Origin: JAAOII01 sp965207705 | GTDB taxonomy: Bacteria > Pseudomonadota > Gammaproteobacteria > CBDBNL01 > JAAOII01 | Reading direction: 5' to 3' | DNA: 64,000 bases | NCBI GenBank assembly: GCA_965207705.1 | Contig: OZ242292.1 | Span: 62,001 to 126,000 of the forward strand | Shown: piece after piece, positions 1 through 9,082 of the stretch | Layout of the letters: each line of letters opens with the position of its first letter | How positions within the stretch are numbered: position 1 is the stretch's first letter | Translations under genes and position numbers: made by a program | The notes under the pieces: generated by a model | Database searches by the model: none | What the model saw: the letters and a program-made list of their open reading frames with translations, nothing else | Told to the model about the DNA's origin: nothing

Positions 1-1320
1 ATTGGTTGCGCAATGTTGGCATTGCAGTATCCTGCCTGCGTCAAACTGCTTGGACCTGTTGTTGAGGGAGCCAACCTACCAGGCGGTGTAAGAGTTCCTG
101 GAACATCTTATGAGTTAGAGCCAGTCCAAGCCGCCTTTAACATAGGCGCAACTATTCGCTGGTTGGATTACAATGATACCTGGTTAGCTGCCGAATGGGG
201 ACACCCTTCCGATAATCTCGCAGCTATTTTATCTTTAGCTGACTATATAAGCCGCAACAATCGTCGTCAAGGCAAAGCGCCTCTACAGGTTACGGATATT
301 CTGCAAGCAACAATTAAGGCGCATGAGATTCAAGGAATTCTGGCGCTTGAAAATGCCTTCAACCGCGTTGGACTTGACCATGTAATGTTGGTGCGCATCG
401 CATCTACCGCCGTTGCCGCTAAGATGCTTGGCTGCAACCGCAACGAAATTCTTAACGCGGTATCGAACAGCTGGATAGATGGCTGTTCATTACGCACCTA
501 CCGTCATGCCCCTAATACTGGCTCACGCAAAAGCTGGGCTGCTGGCGATGCTTCAGCGCGAGGCGTCCGCTTAGCATTAATTGCTCGCACAGGAGAGATG
601 GGCTATCCAAGCGCCATAACCGCTCCTATCTGGGGCTTTAATGATGCTTTGATGAGAGACGGTAAAGTCAAAGTTGCGCGCAAGTATTCCTCTTATGTAA
701 TGGAAAATGTGCTATTCAAAATATCCTACCCCGCCGAGTTTCACGCTCAAACTGCGGTGGAAGCATGCGTCACCCTGCACAAAAAAGAGGCAGACAACTC
801 AGCTTGGTTGGATAATATCAAAGAAATACGCATAGAAACCCAAGAAGCAGGCAAAAGGATAATAGACAAGACCGGCGAGTTAGATAATCCAGCAGACCGC
901 GACCATTGCATTCAGTATATGAGCGCAGTGGCTTTGTTGAAGGGAACGCTTACTGCCGCCGATTATGAAGATGGCGTTGCCGCGGATAAGAGGATAGATA
1001 AATTAAGAGATAAAATGACGGTCACAGAAAACCCCACATTCACCAAAAACTACTTTGACTCATCCAAACGCGCTATAGGCAACGCAGTGCAGATATTCTA
1101 TAACGATGGCACTAACAGCGCAAGAGTTAAAGTTGAGTATCCAATTGGACATCACAAAAGAAGAAAGGAAGGCATTCCATTGTTGGAAAAGAAGTTCTTG
1201 GACGCCATTGCCAGCAGATTATCTGCCAAGCAATGTGAGGAATTACAAAAAATATGCTTTAGTCAGTCACAACTGGAAAAAATGCCGGCTGATGACTTCA
1301 TGTCATTAATGAAGATATAA
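1..1320 (+). CDS. prpD: 2-methylcitrate dehydratase PrpD (MmgE/PrpD family), 5' end outside window
   Basis: Dehydrates 2-methylcitrate to 2-methyl-cis-aconitate in the methylcitrate cycle that consumes propionyl-CoA in the cytoplasm. The frame is open from base 1, reading I-G-C-A before the first Met at 13. The protein is about 435 residues from that Met against roughly 480 for the family, so the true start lies upstream of the window. Family signatures visible are WLDYNDTW, the AxEWGHPSDNL stretch and SRKSWAAGDASARGV. It is the only plus-strand gene at this end and converges on the MFS gene. It could be a general MmgE/PrpD member, but the close match to PrpD over its whole length makes the methylcitrate role likely. 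No other prp gene is in view. Confidence 0.9.
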   Translation: MGCAMLALQYPACVKLLGPVVEGANLPGGVRVPGTSYELEPVQAAFNIGATIRWLDYNDTWLAAEWGHPSDNLAAILSLADYISRNNRRQGKAPLQVTDILQATIKAHEIQGILALENAFNRVGLDHVMLVRIASTAVAAKMLGCNRNEILNAVSNSWIDGCSLRTYRHAPNTGSRKSWAAGDASARGVRLALIARTGEMGYPSAITAPIWGFNDALMRDGKVKVARKYSSYVMENVLFKISYPAEFHAQTAVEACVTLHKKEADNSAWLDNIKEIRIETQEAGKRIIDKTGELDNPADRDHCIQYMSAVALLKGTLTAADYEDGVAADKRIDKLRDKMTVTENPTFTKNYFDSSKRAIGNAVQIFYNDGTNSARVKVEYPIGHHKRRKEGIPLLEKKFLDAIASRLSAKQCEELQKICFSQSQLEKMPADDFMSLMKI

Positions 1321-1366
1321 GGCAAGCCAAACTTCACCTTCACCTTCACGATTCATCTCTGCCTAC

Positions 1367-1392
1367 TGACGGTCAAGATTGACGGTCAAGAC
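1367..1392. repeat. 13-bp tandem duplication
   Basis: TGACGGTCAAGA followed by T and then C occurs twice in tandem, at 1367-1379 and 1380-1392. It spans the stop codon of the minus-strand MFS gene at 1373, so it alters only the 3' end of that gene. A CACCTT-type hexamer repeat lies just before it at about 1332-1349. Confidence 0.7.
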
Positions 1393-2548
1393 GTCTCAAA
1401 TAAAGTAATAAAATTGGCAGTAATCCTACAGCCAAGAACAGCGGAAAAAATATTAACCCAGCGCTAATTAGTAGTAATTGCCCTAAGAACCACGAGCCCA
1501 CCATAGCGCCAACTGTAGTGGAAGCAAAAAAGTGACTAAAATCTTTAGGCGGTATCTTGAAGCCGGTTTCACAATAGGAGAGCATACAAGGAAAAAATAT
1601 GGATAGCCCTGCCCCCATTACTATATTGCCAACCCACAACATCCAAATCTCATTGCCTGCAAACATCATTATCATCATGGCAATAACACTAGCAACTCCA
1701 TGCCAAATCATCACCTTAAGCGGATGAAAATAGATAGTCAAAAATATTCCCACTAAACGGAATAAAGTAAAAGACAACCAAAATACTGAAGTGAACAACC
1801 CTGCCTGACTGGCATTTAGTAATTCTTCTTCACGCAAAAAAGGAAAAATCCAAATACTGTAACCTGCTTCTATCAAAACATACAAAAAGAAAAACAGATG
1901 AATAGTAAGCACTATTTTCAGTTGACGAGAGTTTTTAGTTCTTTTCACAATTGGTGCATCATCAGCTGCAGGTTTAATTGGAATAAAAAATAAGGCAACC
2001 AAAGCAGGAATAGTCAAAAGCCCAAAGAATGTAAAAGATAAGGTTAGCGAATCATAGTATTCTATGTTAAGTCCCACAAGTGCAGGAGAGATTATAGCCC
2101 CTACCCCAAAGCAAAAATGCATAGCATTCAAGTAAGGAGCTGGATTATTTTTGTACATACGAATCAATAAAACATTGCTCGCCACTTCAAAAACTCCTTC
2201 ACTAACCACTACTATGAAAAATAAGGCACAGACCAATAAAAACGAGCCACTATAACCAACTATGGGGAAAAGAACCCCATAAAGCAGGGTTGATAGAACC
2301 AGAAGTGCCTTTAAGGAATGAGAATGAATAAAATAACGACATATATACACCCCCATAACAAACCCCATAGGTAAAAGTAAGGCGAGAACACTTATTTCCG
2401 CCAGAGTTACTCCTGTCTGCTTTGCTAGCCCCACCAGAGATGGACCAAATAGCCCGACACTTATCCCCAGCAGAAAGATAAAGTAAAAATAAAGGGCTGT
2501 TTCTGCCTTGCGTGAAAGATTAGTAACCGCTATATTAGATGCGCTCAT
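1373..2548 (-). CDS. MFS transporter
   Basis: A 391-residue polytopic inner-membrane protein with about twelve hydrophobic segments in the two-times-six layout of the major facilitator superfamily. The first segment (about residues 18-40) has the GxSVGLFGPSL pattern at the end of TM1, and a short polar linker (about residues 192-210, PAADDAPIVKRTKNSR) separates the halves. The start is the ATG at 2548, followed by a soluble N-terminus of about 17 residues. The substrate cannot be read from sequence; the shape recalls FHS-type sugar or metabolite transporters. It stands alone between prpD (convergent) and tag, 62 bp downstream of the latter. Confidence 0.8.
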   Translation of the reverse strand: MSASNIAVTNLSRKAETALYFYFIFLLGISVGLFGPSLVGLAKQTGVTLAEISVLALLLPMGFVMGVYICRYFIHSHSLKALLVLSTLLYGVLFPIVGYSGSFLLVCALFFIVVVSEGVFEVASNVLLIRMYKNNPAPYLNAMHFCFGVGAIISPALVGLNIEYYDSLTLSFTFFGLLTIPALVALFFIPIKPAADDAPIVKRTKNSRQLKIVLTIHLFFFLYVLIEAGYSIWIFPFLREEELLNASQAGLFTSVFWLSFTLFRLVGIFLTIYFHPLKVMIWHGVASVIAMMIMMFAGNEIWMLWVGNIVMGAGLSIFFPCMLSYCETGFKIPPKDFSHFFASTTVGAMVGSWFLGQLLLISAGLIFFPLFLAVGLLPILLLYLRRLDRQS

Positions 2549-2610
2549 AGTTTTAATTGTGATTAAATATGCCCCCTACTTGTGAGGCACTCTCCGTTTT
2601 GTTTAACACT

Positions 2611-3216
2611 CTACTTTGTGTTTATCGGCAATTTACACCAGCAGCTATTAATATGGTCATCCACTATCCCAATTGCCTGCATATAGGCATATATAATAGT
2701 GCTACCGACAAAAGAAAAGCCACGCTTCTTTAAATCTTTGCTGATCTTATCACTCAACTCTGTAATTGCTGGCACATTATCCAATGACTCAACTGAATTG
2801 ACTATAGGAGTGCCATCTACAAAACGCCAGATATAGTTATCAAAAGAACCAAACTCTTCCGCAACCTTGATAAACGCGCTTGCATTATTAATGGCTGATT
2901 TAATTTTTAGGCGATTGCGCACAATGCCCTCATCTTGCATCAAAGAAGAAAACTTGCTTTCATTATATGCGGCAACCTTTTTAACATTAAAGTTGTCAAA
3001 CGCCTGGCGATAGTTATTCCGTTTCTTTAAAATGGTAAGCCAGTTTAGTCCTGCCTGCGCTCCTTCTAACACCAACATTTCAAATAATCTATGCTCATCA
3101 TGTAGCGCTTTCCCCCACTCATTATCATGGTATTCTGTATAAAGAGGATGCACCAAAAAATAAGGGCATCGTTCTTTCCCATCACCCCCTTTAATTGTTG
3201 TCACAACTGTTGTCAT
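2611..3216 (-). CDS. tag: DNA-3-methyladenine glycosylase I
   Basis: Removes 3-methyladenine from alkylated DNA as the first step of base excision repair. The 201 residues match the normal Tag length. Zinc-site residues are visible: the N-terminal ERCPYF cysteine and YHDNEWG histidine, and near the C-terminus DDHINSCWC with the second His and Cys. LEGAQAGLNWLTILKKR is the conserved segment lining the base pocket. The N-terminus carries about 15 extra residues before ERCP, so an internal start is possible, but the ATG at 3216 is the only Met there. It is downstream of trpS by 50 bp and probably cotranscribed with it. Confidence 0.93.
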   Translation of the reverse strand: MTTVVTTIKGGDGKERCPYFLVHPLYTEYHDNEWGKALHDEHRLFEMLVLEGAQAGLNWLTILKKRNNYRQAFDNFNVKKVAAYNESKFSSLMQDEGIVRNRLKIKSAINNASAFIKVAEEFGSFDNYIWRFVDGTPIVNSVESLDNVPAITELSDKISKDLKKRGFSFVGSTIIYAYMQAIGIVDDHINSCWCKLPINTK

Positions 3217-3266
3217 ATATGTATTATCTTAAGTAATAATAATTCTTTAATTAACTAATAGGAATA

Positions 3267-4538
3267 TCAATCTGAGATAGATAGTCCCATTAAAGAGCGA
3301 ACTGTTGTCATAGTTTTTTCCACCTCTTCACTCGCCTTTTCTTTACCCTGCTCAAGTATTTTTATAACCTGAGATTTATCCTGAGTATAGGTGGCGGCAC
3401 GTTCTAAAAATGGTTTTTGCTCTTCACATACTTTATCAATAAGCGCTTTTTTACATTCAACGCACCCTATGGTAGCGTTGCGACAGCCGTCATTCACCCA
3501 TTTTTTAGTTGCCTCATCCGAATATACCTTATGCCATGCCCACACTGGACACTTCTCAGGGTTTCCCTTATCAGTTCTTCTAACCCTTGCTGGATCTGTT
3601 GGCATAACCATAATTTTCTTCCTAATCTCATTCTCATTATCGCGTAAAAGGATAGTGTTATTATAAGATTTTGACATCTTACGCCCATCCAAACCTGGCA
3701 TCTTGGCATATTTGCTAAGCAATGCTTGTGGCAGAGGCAAGATAATCTTGCCAGTATCTTCCAAGTACCCCAATAAAACAAGCAAGTCATCTTCTGCATA
3801 AGAACCTTCTAACAGCATCTTTCTTGCATGACTATAAGCGTCTTTATCCCCCTTTTCTAAATGGGTGCGCCGTTTTTGCATAAACTCATCATGTTGAGGC
3901 ATCAGCTTAAGTAATTCTTGCAAACGTTGCTTGGTTTTTTCATCATTGCCGTAAAAGTGATTAAAACGACGAGCTATCTCACGCGTTATTTCAACATGCG
4001 ATGCTTGGTCTTCCCCTACTGGCACCCAAGAAGCGCGATAAATGAGTATATCTGCGCTTTGCAATAACGGGTATCCTAAAAAACCATAAGTGGATAAATC
4101 CTTATCCTTAATCTGCTCGCGCTGTTCTTTATAACTTGGCACCCTCTCCAACCATGAAAGTGGTGTTATCATTGACAGCAAAAGATGTAATTCGGCATGT
4201 TGCGGCAGTTGCGATTGAACAAAGATAACTGATTTTTGTGGGTCAAGTCCTGCAGCCAGCCAATCAATCACCATATCCAAACAACTTTCTTGAATAAGTT
4301 TAGGATTTTGATAATGTGTAGTCAAGCCATGCCAATTGGCAACAAAATAAAAGCACTGATAATCATCTTGTAGTTTGACCCAATTCTGCAGAGCGCCAAA
4401 ATAATGCCCCAAATGCAGCTTTCCACTAGCTCGCATACCTGATAAAACACGAGTTTGCGGCATATAATTGCTTGATTTACTTCCCGCTTTATCCTCTTCC
4501 TTATGCAGCGCGCTATCCTGGTCAGTTGCTTTCGTCAT
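3267..4538 (-). CDS. trpS: Tryptophan--tRNA ligase
   Basis: Class I aminoacyl-tRNA synthetase charging tRNA-Trp. The HIGH motif is HLGH (residues 42-45) and the KMSKS motif is intact (287-291). At 423 residues it belongs to the longer TrpS subtype, with an insertion carrying HARKMLLEGSY and a C-terminal region with a conserved cysteine cluster (GCRNATIGCVECKK). The first 25 residues are polar and poorly conserved; a second Met at residue 26 could serve as start. The ATG at 4538 overlaps the thrC stop as ATGA, which supports translational coupling and the longer form. Confidence 0.95.
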   Translation of the reverse strand: MTKATDQDSALHKEEDKAGSKSSNYMPQTRVLSGMRASGKLHLGHYFGALQNWVKLQDDYQCFYFVANWHGLTTHYQNPKLIQESCLDMVIDWLAAGLDPQKSVIFVQSQLPQHAELHLLLSMITPLSWLERVPSYKEQREQIKDKDLSTYGFLGYPLLQSADILIYRASWVPVGEDQASHVEITREIARRFNHFYGNDEKTKQRLQELLKLMPQHDEFMQKRRTHLEKGDKDAYSHARKMLLEGSYAEDDLLVLLGYLEDTGKIILPLPQALLSKYAKMPGLDGRKMSKSYNNTILLRDNENEIRKKIMVMPTDPARVRRTDKGNPEKCPVWAWHKVYSDEATKKWVNDGCRNATIGCVECKKALIDKVCEEQKPFLERAATYTQDKSQVIKILEQGKEKASEEVEKTMTTVRSLMGLSISD

Positions 4539-5599
4539 AAGCCAAGAACCTGCTGTAGCTCTGCAATATTTGGTTTAATGGTAATGAGATCAGTTTTAAT
4601 ATGTTGCAGAGCGGTATCTACATCCTTCAAACCATTGCCAGTTAGCGTGCAAACCACTCTACTCCCTGCAGGGATAAACCCGCTTTCCACATCATTAATT
4701 AAACCAGCAATGGAAATCGCCGATGCTGGCTCACAGAAAATTCCTTCAGTTCTTGCCAATAGTTGCTGTGCTGCCATTATTTCCTCATCACTTCTTTCTA
4801 TGAAATGCCCGCCCGAATCCTGCTGCGCTTGTATAGCTAAATCATAAGATTGAGGGTTGCCTATGCGGATTGCAGTAGCCAGAGTTTGCGGGTCTTTCAC
4901 CGTAGCTCCGCGTAAAAAAGGCGCCGCACCGCTTGCTTGATAGCCACACATCTTAGGCAACTTACACTTACCAAACTCATTATATTCTTTATAGCCCATC
5001 CAATAGGCGCTTATATTGCCAGCATTGCCAACTGGCAAGCAATGGAAATCAGGAGCATCACCCAGGTCTTCCACAATCTCAAATGCTGCGGTCTTTTGCC
5101 CTTGCAAGCGATAGGGATTAACCGAATTCACTAATGTAACAGGAAGTTTCTTAGCCGCATCTTTGACTAACTCCATAGCATCATCAAAATTACCATTAAT
5201 CTGCACCAATTTAGCCCCATAGATTAATGCCTGCACCAACTTACCCATAGCTATTTTCCCTTCAGGTATTAGCACAAAGGCGTCAATGCCAGCACGTGCC
5301 GCATAAGCCGCCGCAGAAGCAGAAGTATTGCCAGTGGAAGCACATATCAAGGATTGCGCCCCCTCCTGCACTGCTTGGGTAACTGCTGTAGTCATGCCGC
5401 GGTCTTTAAATGAACCAGTAGGGTTCAGCCCTTCAAACTTAGCATGGACTTCAATATCCGCATTAATCTCTTTTGCTAAACGAGGCAGGTGTAACAATGG
5501 AGTATTCCCTTCATTCAGGGTAATAATTTTAGTATCTTCTTGTATAAAAGGCAGATACTCGGCAAAGCGGTCAATAATACCGCGATAAGGTTTTCTCAT
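4535..5599 (-). CDS. thrC: Threonine synthase
   Basis: PLP enzyme converting O-phosphohomoserine to threonine in the cytoplasm, the last step of threonine synthesis. The PLP lysine is K65 in GSFKDRGMT, followed by the phosphate-binding STGNTSA and the PVGNAGN loop. The 354-residue length matches the short (class II-type) enzyme rather than the roughly 430-residue E. coli form. It sits between gltX (14 bp gap) and trpS (4-bp ATGA overlap), so gltX-thrC-trpS-tag look like one transcript. No other threonine gene is in view. Confidence 0.94.
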   Translation of the reverse strand: MRKPYRGIIDRFAEYLPFIQEDTKIITLNEGNTPLLHLPRLAKEINADIEVHAKFEGLNPTGSFKDRGMTTAVTQAVQEGAQSLICASTGNTSASAAAYAARAGIDAFVLIPEGKIAMGKLVQALIYGAKLVQINGNFDDAMELVKDAAKKLPVTLVNSVNPYRLQGQKTAAFEIVEDLGDAPDFHCLPVGNAGNISAYWMGYKEYNEFGKCKLPKMCGYQASGAAPFLRGATVKDPQTLATAIRIGNPQSYDLAIQAQQDSGGHFIERSDEEIMAAQQLLARTEGIFCEPASAISIAGLINDVESGFIPAGSRVVCTLTGNGLKDVDTALQHIKTDLITIKPNIAELQQVLGL

Positions 5600-5613
5600 A
5601 ATTTATGAATACA

Positions 5614-7089
5614 TTATAACTCAGCCGCTTTATCAAGACGACGACAGATCTCTTCTTTGCCCAACAGATGATATACTTCATCCAAAGCAGGCCCCTTGTT
5701 CTTGCCAGTTAAAGCAAGGCGCAACGGCATAAATAACTTACGCCCTCCTTTGCCGCTCTCTTTAGTGAGCACATCAAGCATATCGTTCCAGCTAATCATG
5801 TCATCTTTTTTCTTATCCACAGATATAATACTTGATGCTGTCGTAAAAAAATCTTTACCCGCATCTTTCATTTCATCTATTGCTTTCTCATCCCATTTAG
5901 GTTCTTCATATATTATGTGCACCCAATTAACTATGTCTTTTGGCAGTGTAATATCATATTTAATTAGTTTAATGAACTCATATTGCTTTGATTGAGGATG
6001 TTTTTCTAATAATTTAGTGAAATATTGTTTCTTAGGAGTATATTCTTCTGTGATATATTCCAACCAGCTAAAAATTTTTTTATCATTGAGCTCTGCTACT
6101 GCGTTCCTTTGCCAGTGATTAAGCTGATGAATATCATATTTTGCTGCGGCGCGGGCTAACCTCTCTTTGGCAAATCCTTCAGATAGCCCATTAATAGTCA
6201 ATAAATGATCTACCTCATATTTACATCCTAACCGCGCCATATAATTAAGCAATGCGTTTGGCAAATAGCCCTCATCCAACATCTCACGGATACTTCTACT
6301 GCCATTTCTTTTGGATAGTGGCGCACCATCAGCTCCTACTATCAGTGAAATATGGGCATATTGCGGGATCTTATCCGCAAGCCCAACAGCTCTTAGCACT
6401 AAAATCTGACGCGGAGTGTTGGAAAGATGGTCTTCACCACGCACCACATGAGTAATATCCATCAAGGCATCATCTAACGCATTAGCAAACATAAAAGAAG
6501 GTCCTCCGTCGCTTTTACGAATCACAAAATCCCCTAAATGCTTGCCGTAAAATTTCTGTTGTCCGCGCACCATATCTTCAAACTCAATCACATCATCATA
6601 AGAGACCTTCAATCTCAGCGCTGGTTTTTCTCCTGCAGCAATCCTCTTATCTTGTTCATCTTTGCTTAAAGAGCGACAGGTTCCGCTATAACGTGGAGCT
6701 TCTCCAGCGGCAAGCTGACGTTTACGGGTTAGTTTAAGTTCGGCTTCACTGCAAAAACAAGGATATGCCAAACCTTGCTCCCAAAGATTATTGTAGTATT
6801 CATCATAAATGGAAGTGCGTTGTGATTGATAATATTCGTTTGGTGTTGAGCCATCTCTCTTCTGTTTCCCCACCTGGGGTCCTAAGTCCCATTCAATACC
6901 CAGCTCTTTCAAGTCGCGGCATAATGCTACGCTATATTCTTCCTTTGACCTTTCTTTATCTGTATCTTCAATGCGAAGAACGAACTCACCATTATGATGT
7001 TTCGCCAACAGATAGCTAAACAATGCAGTTCGGCAATTACCAAAATGCATCAACCCCGTAGGACTCGGAGCAAAACGAGTTCTCATCAT
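5614..7089 (-). CDS. gltX: Glutamate--tRNA ligase
   Basis: Class I synthetase charging tRNA-Glu. The HIGH-equivalent is HFGN within RFAPSPTG and NCRTALFS, and the KMSKS-equivalent is PLSKRNG, both typical of the GltX subtype with GN instead of GH. A TTG codon at 7104 extends the frame, but adjacent ATGs at 7089 and 7086, preceded by an AAGG sequence, give the expected MRTRFAPSPTG start. The product is about 491 residues, normal for the family. It is the first gene of a gltX-thrC-trpS-tag run and lies 45 bp downstream of nfuA. Confidence 0.94.
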   Translation of the reverse strand: MMRTRFAPSPTGLMHFGNCRTALFSYLLAKHHNGEFVLRIEDTDKERSKEEYSVALCRDLKELGIEWDLGPQVGKQKRDGSTPNEYYQSQRTSIYDEYYNNLWEQGLAYPCFCSEAELKLTRKRQLAAGEAPRYSGTCRSLSKDEQDKRIAAGEKPALRLKVSYDDVIEFEDMVRGQQKFYGKHLGDFVIRKSDGGPSFMFANALDDALMDITHVVRGEDHLSNTPRQILVLRAVGLADKIPQYAHISLIVGADGAPLSKRNGSRSIREMLDEGYLPNALLNYMARLGCKYEVDHLLTINGLSEGFAKERLARAAAKYDIHQLNHWQRNAVAELNDKKIFSWLEYITEEYTPKKQYFTKLLEKHPQSKQYEFIKLIKYDITLPKDIVNWVHIIYEEPKWDEKAIDEMKDAGKDFFTTASSIISVDKKKDDMISWNDMLDVLTKESGKGGRKLFMPLRLALTGKNKGPALDEVYHLLGKEEICRRLDKAAEL

Positions 7090-7134
7090 AACCCTTGTCC
7101 CCAATATAAATTAATAGAGAAATTAATAGAGAAT

Positions 7135-7743
7135 TTAATAATATGCGTTACTGCGGTCGCTATGGTCTGTGGCATCGCGAATACCTTTCAACTGAGGTAC
7201 TTTCTCCAATAATGCTTTTTCCACTCCTTGCTTCAGTGTGACATCAATCATCCCACAGCCCTGGCATCCACCGCCAAATTGCAATATTGCGATTGTGTCA
7301 TTCTCTACTAAGTCCATTAAACTAACAATGCCACCATGCGCCGCCAATGCAGGATTAATGTCTGTATAAAGAATATAGTTTACTTGGTCGCTTATAGGGC
7401 TATTCTCATCCACCTTCATCATCTTAGAGTTAGGTGCTTTTATAGTGAGTTGTCCGCCAAATTGGTCTTTCTGAAAATCAATTAAAGCATCTTGCAAATA
7501 AGGCAAACTCTTTTGATGAATAAAAAATTTGAATGGTACCTTAGGTAGCAGTTGGTCATCTTCCTCCTCATCTCCTTCTGGGCAATAAGCCAGGCAGGTT
7601 TCCGCATTAGGCGTTCCGGGTTGAGTTACAAATACCCTAACGCTCATCTCTTCTTTTTTGCTATTAATAAGTTCTTTAAGATAATTTTGACCCGACTCGG
7701 TAACTGTCATATAATTTTCTTCAATATAATTATGTTCACTCAT
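7135..7743 (-). CDS. nfuA: Fe-S cluster carrier protein NfuA
   Basis: Carries and delivers 4Fe-4S clusters to apo-enzymes. The N-terminal half is a degenerate A-type (IscA-like) domain, and the C-terminal half is the Nfu domain with the cluster-binding CxxC, here C160-QG-C163 in GGGCQGCGM. The 202 residues fit NfuA. A second in-frame Met at residue 12 (MTVTESGQ) resembles the start of enteric NfuA, so the real start may be at 7710. With hscBA about 11 kb away, two Fe-S assembly loci flank the type IV secretion operon. Confidence 0.93.
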   Translation of the reverse strand: MSEHNYIEENYMTVTESGQNYLKELINSKKEEMSVRVFVTQPGTPNAETCLAYCPEGDEEEDDQLLPKVPFKFFIHQKSLPYLQDALIDFQKDQFGGQLTIKAPNSKMMKVDENSPISDQVNYILYTDINPALAAHGGIVSLMDLVENDTIAILQFGGGCQGCGMIDVTLKQGVEKALLEKVPQLKGIRDATDHSDRSNAYY

Positions 7744-7770
7744 GCTGTTTATTTTACCACAAGCACAAAA

Positions 7771-7831
7771 TCAGGGCTAGCCAAGATTATTTCTTAAGAA
7801 TAAAAAATAATTAACTCTCAACCAGCCCTGA
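7771..7831 (-). terminator. Possible terminator or hairpin upstream of nfuA
   Basis: TCAGGGCT (7771-7778) and AGCCCTGA (7824-7831) form an 8-bp perfect inverted repeat. An AT-rich inner stem (ATTATTT against AAATAAT) can fold inside the loop. Read on the minus strand it is followed by TTTTG. It would end transcription arriving from the secretion operon before nfuA, but the large loop makes this weak. Confidence 0.35.
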
Positions 7832-7928
7832 CACTCTACTATGAACTGTATACCAACACTCTCTAAAATATCCTCTTAAAAATATTCAACATAATTCATC
7901 AAACCATAAAATCGGAACCGACTCTCGC

Positions 7929-8543
7929 TCAGGGCCATAGTTTATTAATTTCTTGCCCAGGATTAATCGATCCCGACTCGTTATAACTTTTAACCGTACC
8001 ACTAATTTTGTTCTTATAATCTATGAATAAATTTTTGTTAGCTGATTGTTTTATCCAGAAATTATGACTTATCAAACCTTGCATCTCTTTATTATTCTTG
8101 CAGTTATTATTATTACTATTTTTCTTATTGGTAATTAGCAATGGCATATTATTGTTGTTACTTCTGGTTGTAATACGTTCATTATTGTTTTTTATTAATT
8201 CTGTGTCTCCTCTATTTCTATTTTCACCAATAAAAAAACCCCGACGCCAACGACTGGGCTGACGTATAAAAGCATCGGGGTTTGGGTGTGTGTCGCAAAA
8301 GTCAAAATAATGCTCGTAAAAAATGTAGAGAGTAGTCCCTCTAAAAGAAAAGCGCCTTTTTATTAAACGTTTATTCTTTCCATAAAAAACCCGGCCTCTC
8401 GCGCTAATAATAAAGTAAATTCGCGCAAGAGACCGGTTGCTTTTACTGAGCAAGGAAATTTTAATTCTTATTAAATTCTTGTTAAATATTCTTACAGCGA
8501 ATACTCTGCATAGCCAAAGATAAGAATAACTATAAATCATCAT
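7929..8543 (-). CDS. Doubtful ORF overlapping two terminator hairpins
   Basis: An open frame of 204 codons directly downstream of the 178-residue outer-membrane protein gene. I do not recognise the product. Its first half is read through two strong hairpins (8388-8438 and 8236-8283), so most of it is probably not coding. The middle is Asn-rich, from AAT-type repeats. The last 50 residues or so, from an internal Met (EMQGLISHNF) to the NPGQEINKLWP end, look more protein-like, so a short gene of 50-75 residues cannot be excluded. I would not treat the full ORF as a gene. Confidence 0.15.
   Translation of the reverse strand: MMIYSYSYLWLCRVFAVRIFNKNLIRIKISLLSKSNRSLARIYFIISARGRVFYGKNKRLIKRRFSFRGTTLYIFYEHYFDFCDTHPNPDAFIRQPSRWRRGFFIGENRNRGDTELIKNNNERITTRSNNNNMPLLITNKKNSNNNNCKNNKEMQGLISHNFWIKQSANKNLFIDYKNKISGTVKSYNESGSINPGQEINKLWP
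8232..8283 (-). terminator. Rho-independent terminator 2 of the secretion operon region
   Basis: On the minus strand AAACCCCGA pairs with TCGGGGTTT (9 bp, plus-strand 8236-8244 with 8275-8283) around a 30-nt loop, followed by a seven-T run (A-tract at 8232-8238). It lies about 105 bp beyond terminator 1, so it may be a back-up terminator or end a separate short RNA. Confidence 0.75.
8384..8438 (-). terminator. Rho-independent terminator 1 of the secretion operon
   Basis: A long hairpin: on the minus strand AACCGG, CTCT and GCGC blocks (plus-strand 8423-8438) pair with the arm at 8388-8404, followed by TTTTTT. The two imperfect positions are U-G wobbles when read on the minus strand but C-A mismatches on the plus strand. 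The structure is therefore selected as minus-strand RNA. It lies about 105-160 bp after the last gene of the operon. Confidence 0.85.
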
Positions 8544-9079
8544 TACAAGCCAAAAGAAAATATTAAAGCTGGGGCATAGAATGTTCTTTCATAGCCAAAG
8601 TCATATCCATAAGCAAAGGATATACCTATAAGTGAGCGCTTAATTTCCCATAGATAACCAACCCCCACTGTTGCTGTAAACTCATTCTTAGTTGCTCCGT
8701 CTAAGTTGCCAATGATAATATTGTCGGTGGAAATACTTTGTCTTTTACTAAGATTCCTGTGGGAAAACCCTATTCCAGTAAAAACAGCCGGTTTAAAATA
8801 ACGAGCCCATCTCCGCCTGTTAGCAAATCTATAAAAACTACCAATAGATTGCGCTCTTCCTTGTTCATCTTTTAGCACATAATCATAATTTGAATAGGAT
8901 AAATCTATCCAGTGAAAATTATCTCGCCCCTGCCTGAGCATAGATGAATAAGAATAGACATCTTCCTCAAAAGATATGAAGCTACGTTTCTCAAGAGTAA
9001 AAGATATAGAGTATGCTTGGACTTCTGTTGCTAAAAGGGATGCCGTAGTAAGCACAAATAAAGTAGTAATGATTCGCAT
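8543..9079 (-). CDS. Small outer-membrane beta-barrel-like protein, last gene of the T4SS operon
   Basis: Not assigned to a named family. The 178 residues begin with a clear signal peptide (hydrophobic residues 4-16, likely cleavage after EVQA). The rest alternates polar and aromatic residues (LSYSNYDYVL, FTATVGVGYLWEI, IGISFAYGYDFGYE) and ends FSFGL, a terminal pattern common in outer-membrane barrels. Eight or so short strands would fit. It starts 3 bp after the VirB10-like stop and is followed by the operon terminator. Position suggests an outer-membrane partner of the secretion channel, perhaps replacing a VirB7-type lipoprotein, but this is inference; an immunity or adhesion role is equally possible. 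Confidence 0.6.
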   Translation of the reverse strand: MRIITTLFVLTTASLLATEVQAYSISFTLEKRSFISFEEDVYSYSSMLRQGRDNFHWIDLSYSNYDYVLKDEQGRAQSIGSFYRFANRRRWARYFKPAVFTGIGFSHRNLSKRQSISTDNIIIGNLDGATKNEFTATVGVGYLWEIKRSLIGISFAYGYDFGYERTFYAPALIFSFGL

Positions 9080-9082
9080 AAC

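Noticed and set aside
7929..8543. Real gene of 204 codons after the secretion operon
   Set aside because: It runs through two strong terminators and has an Asn-rich middle; kept only as a doubtful entry because a short 3' gene cannot be excluded.
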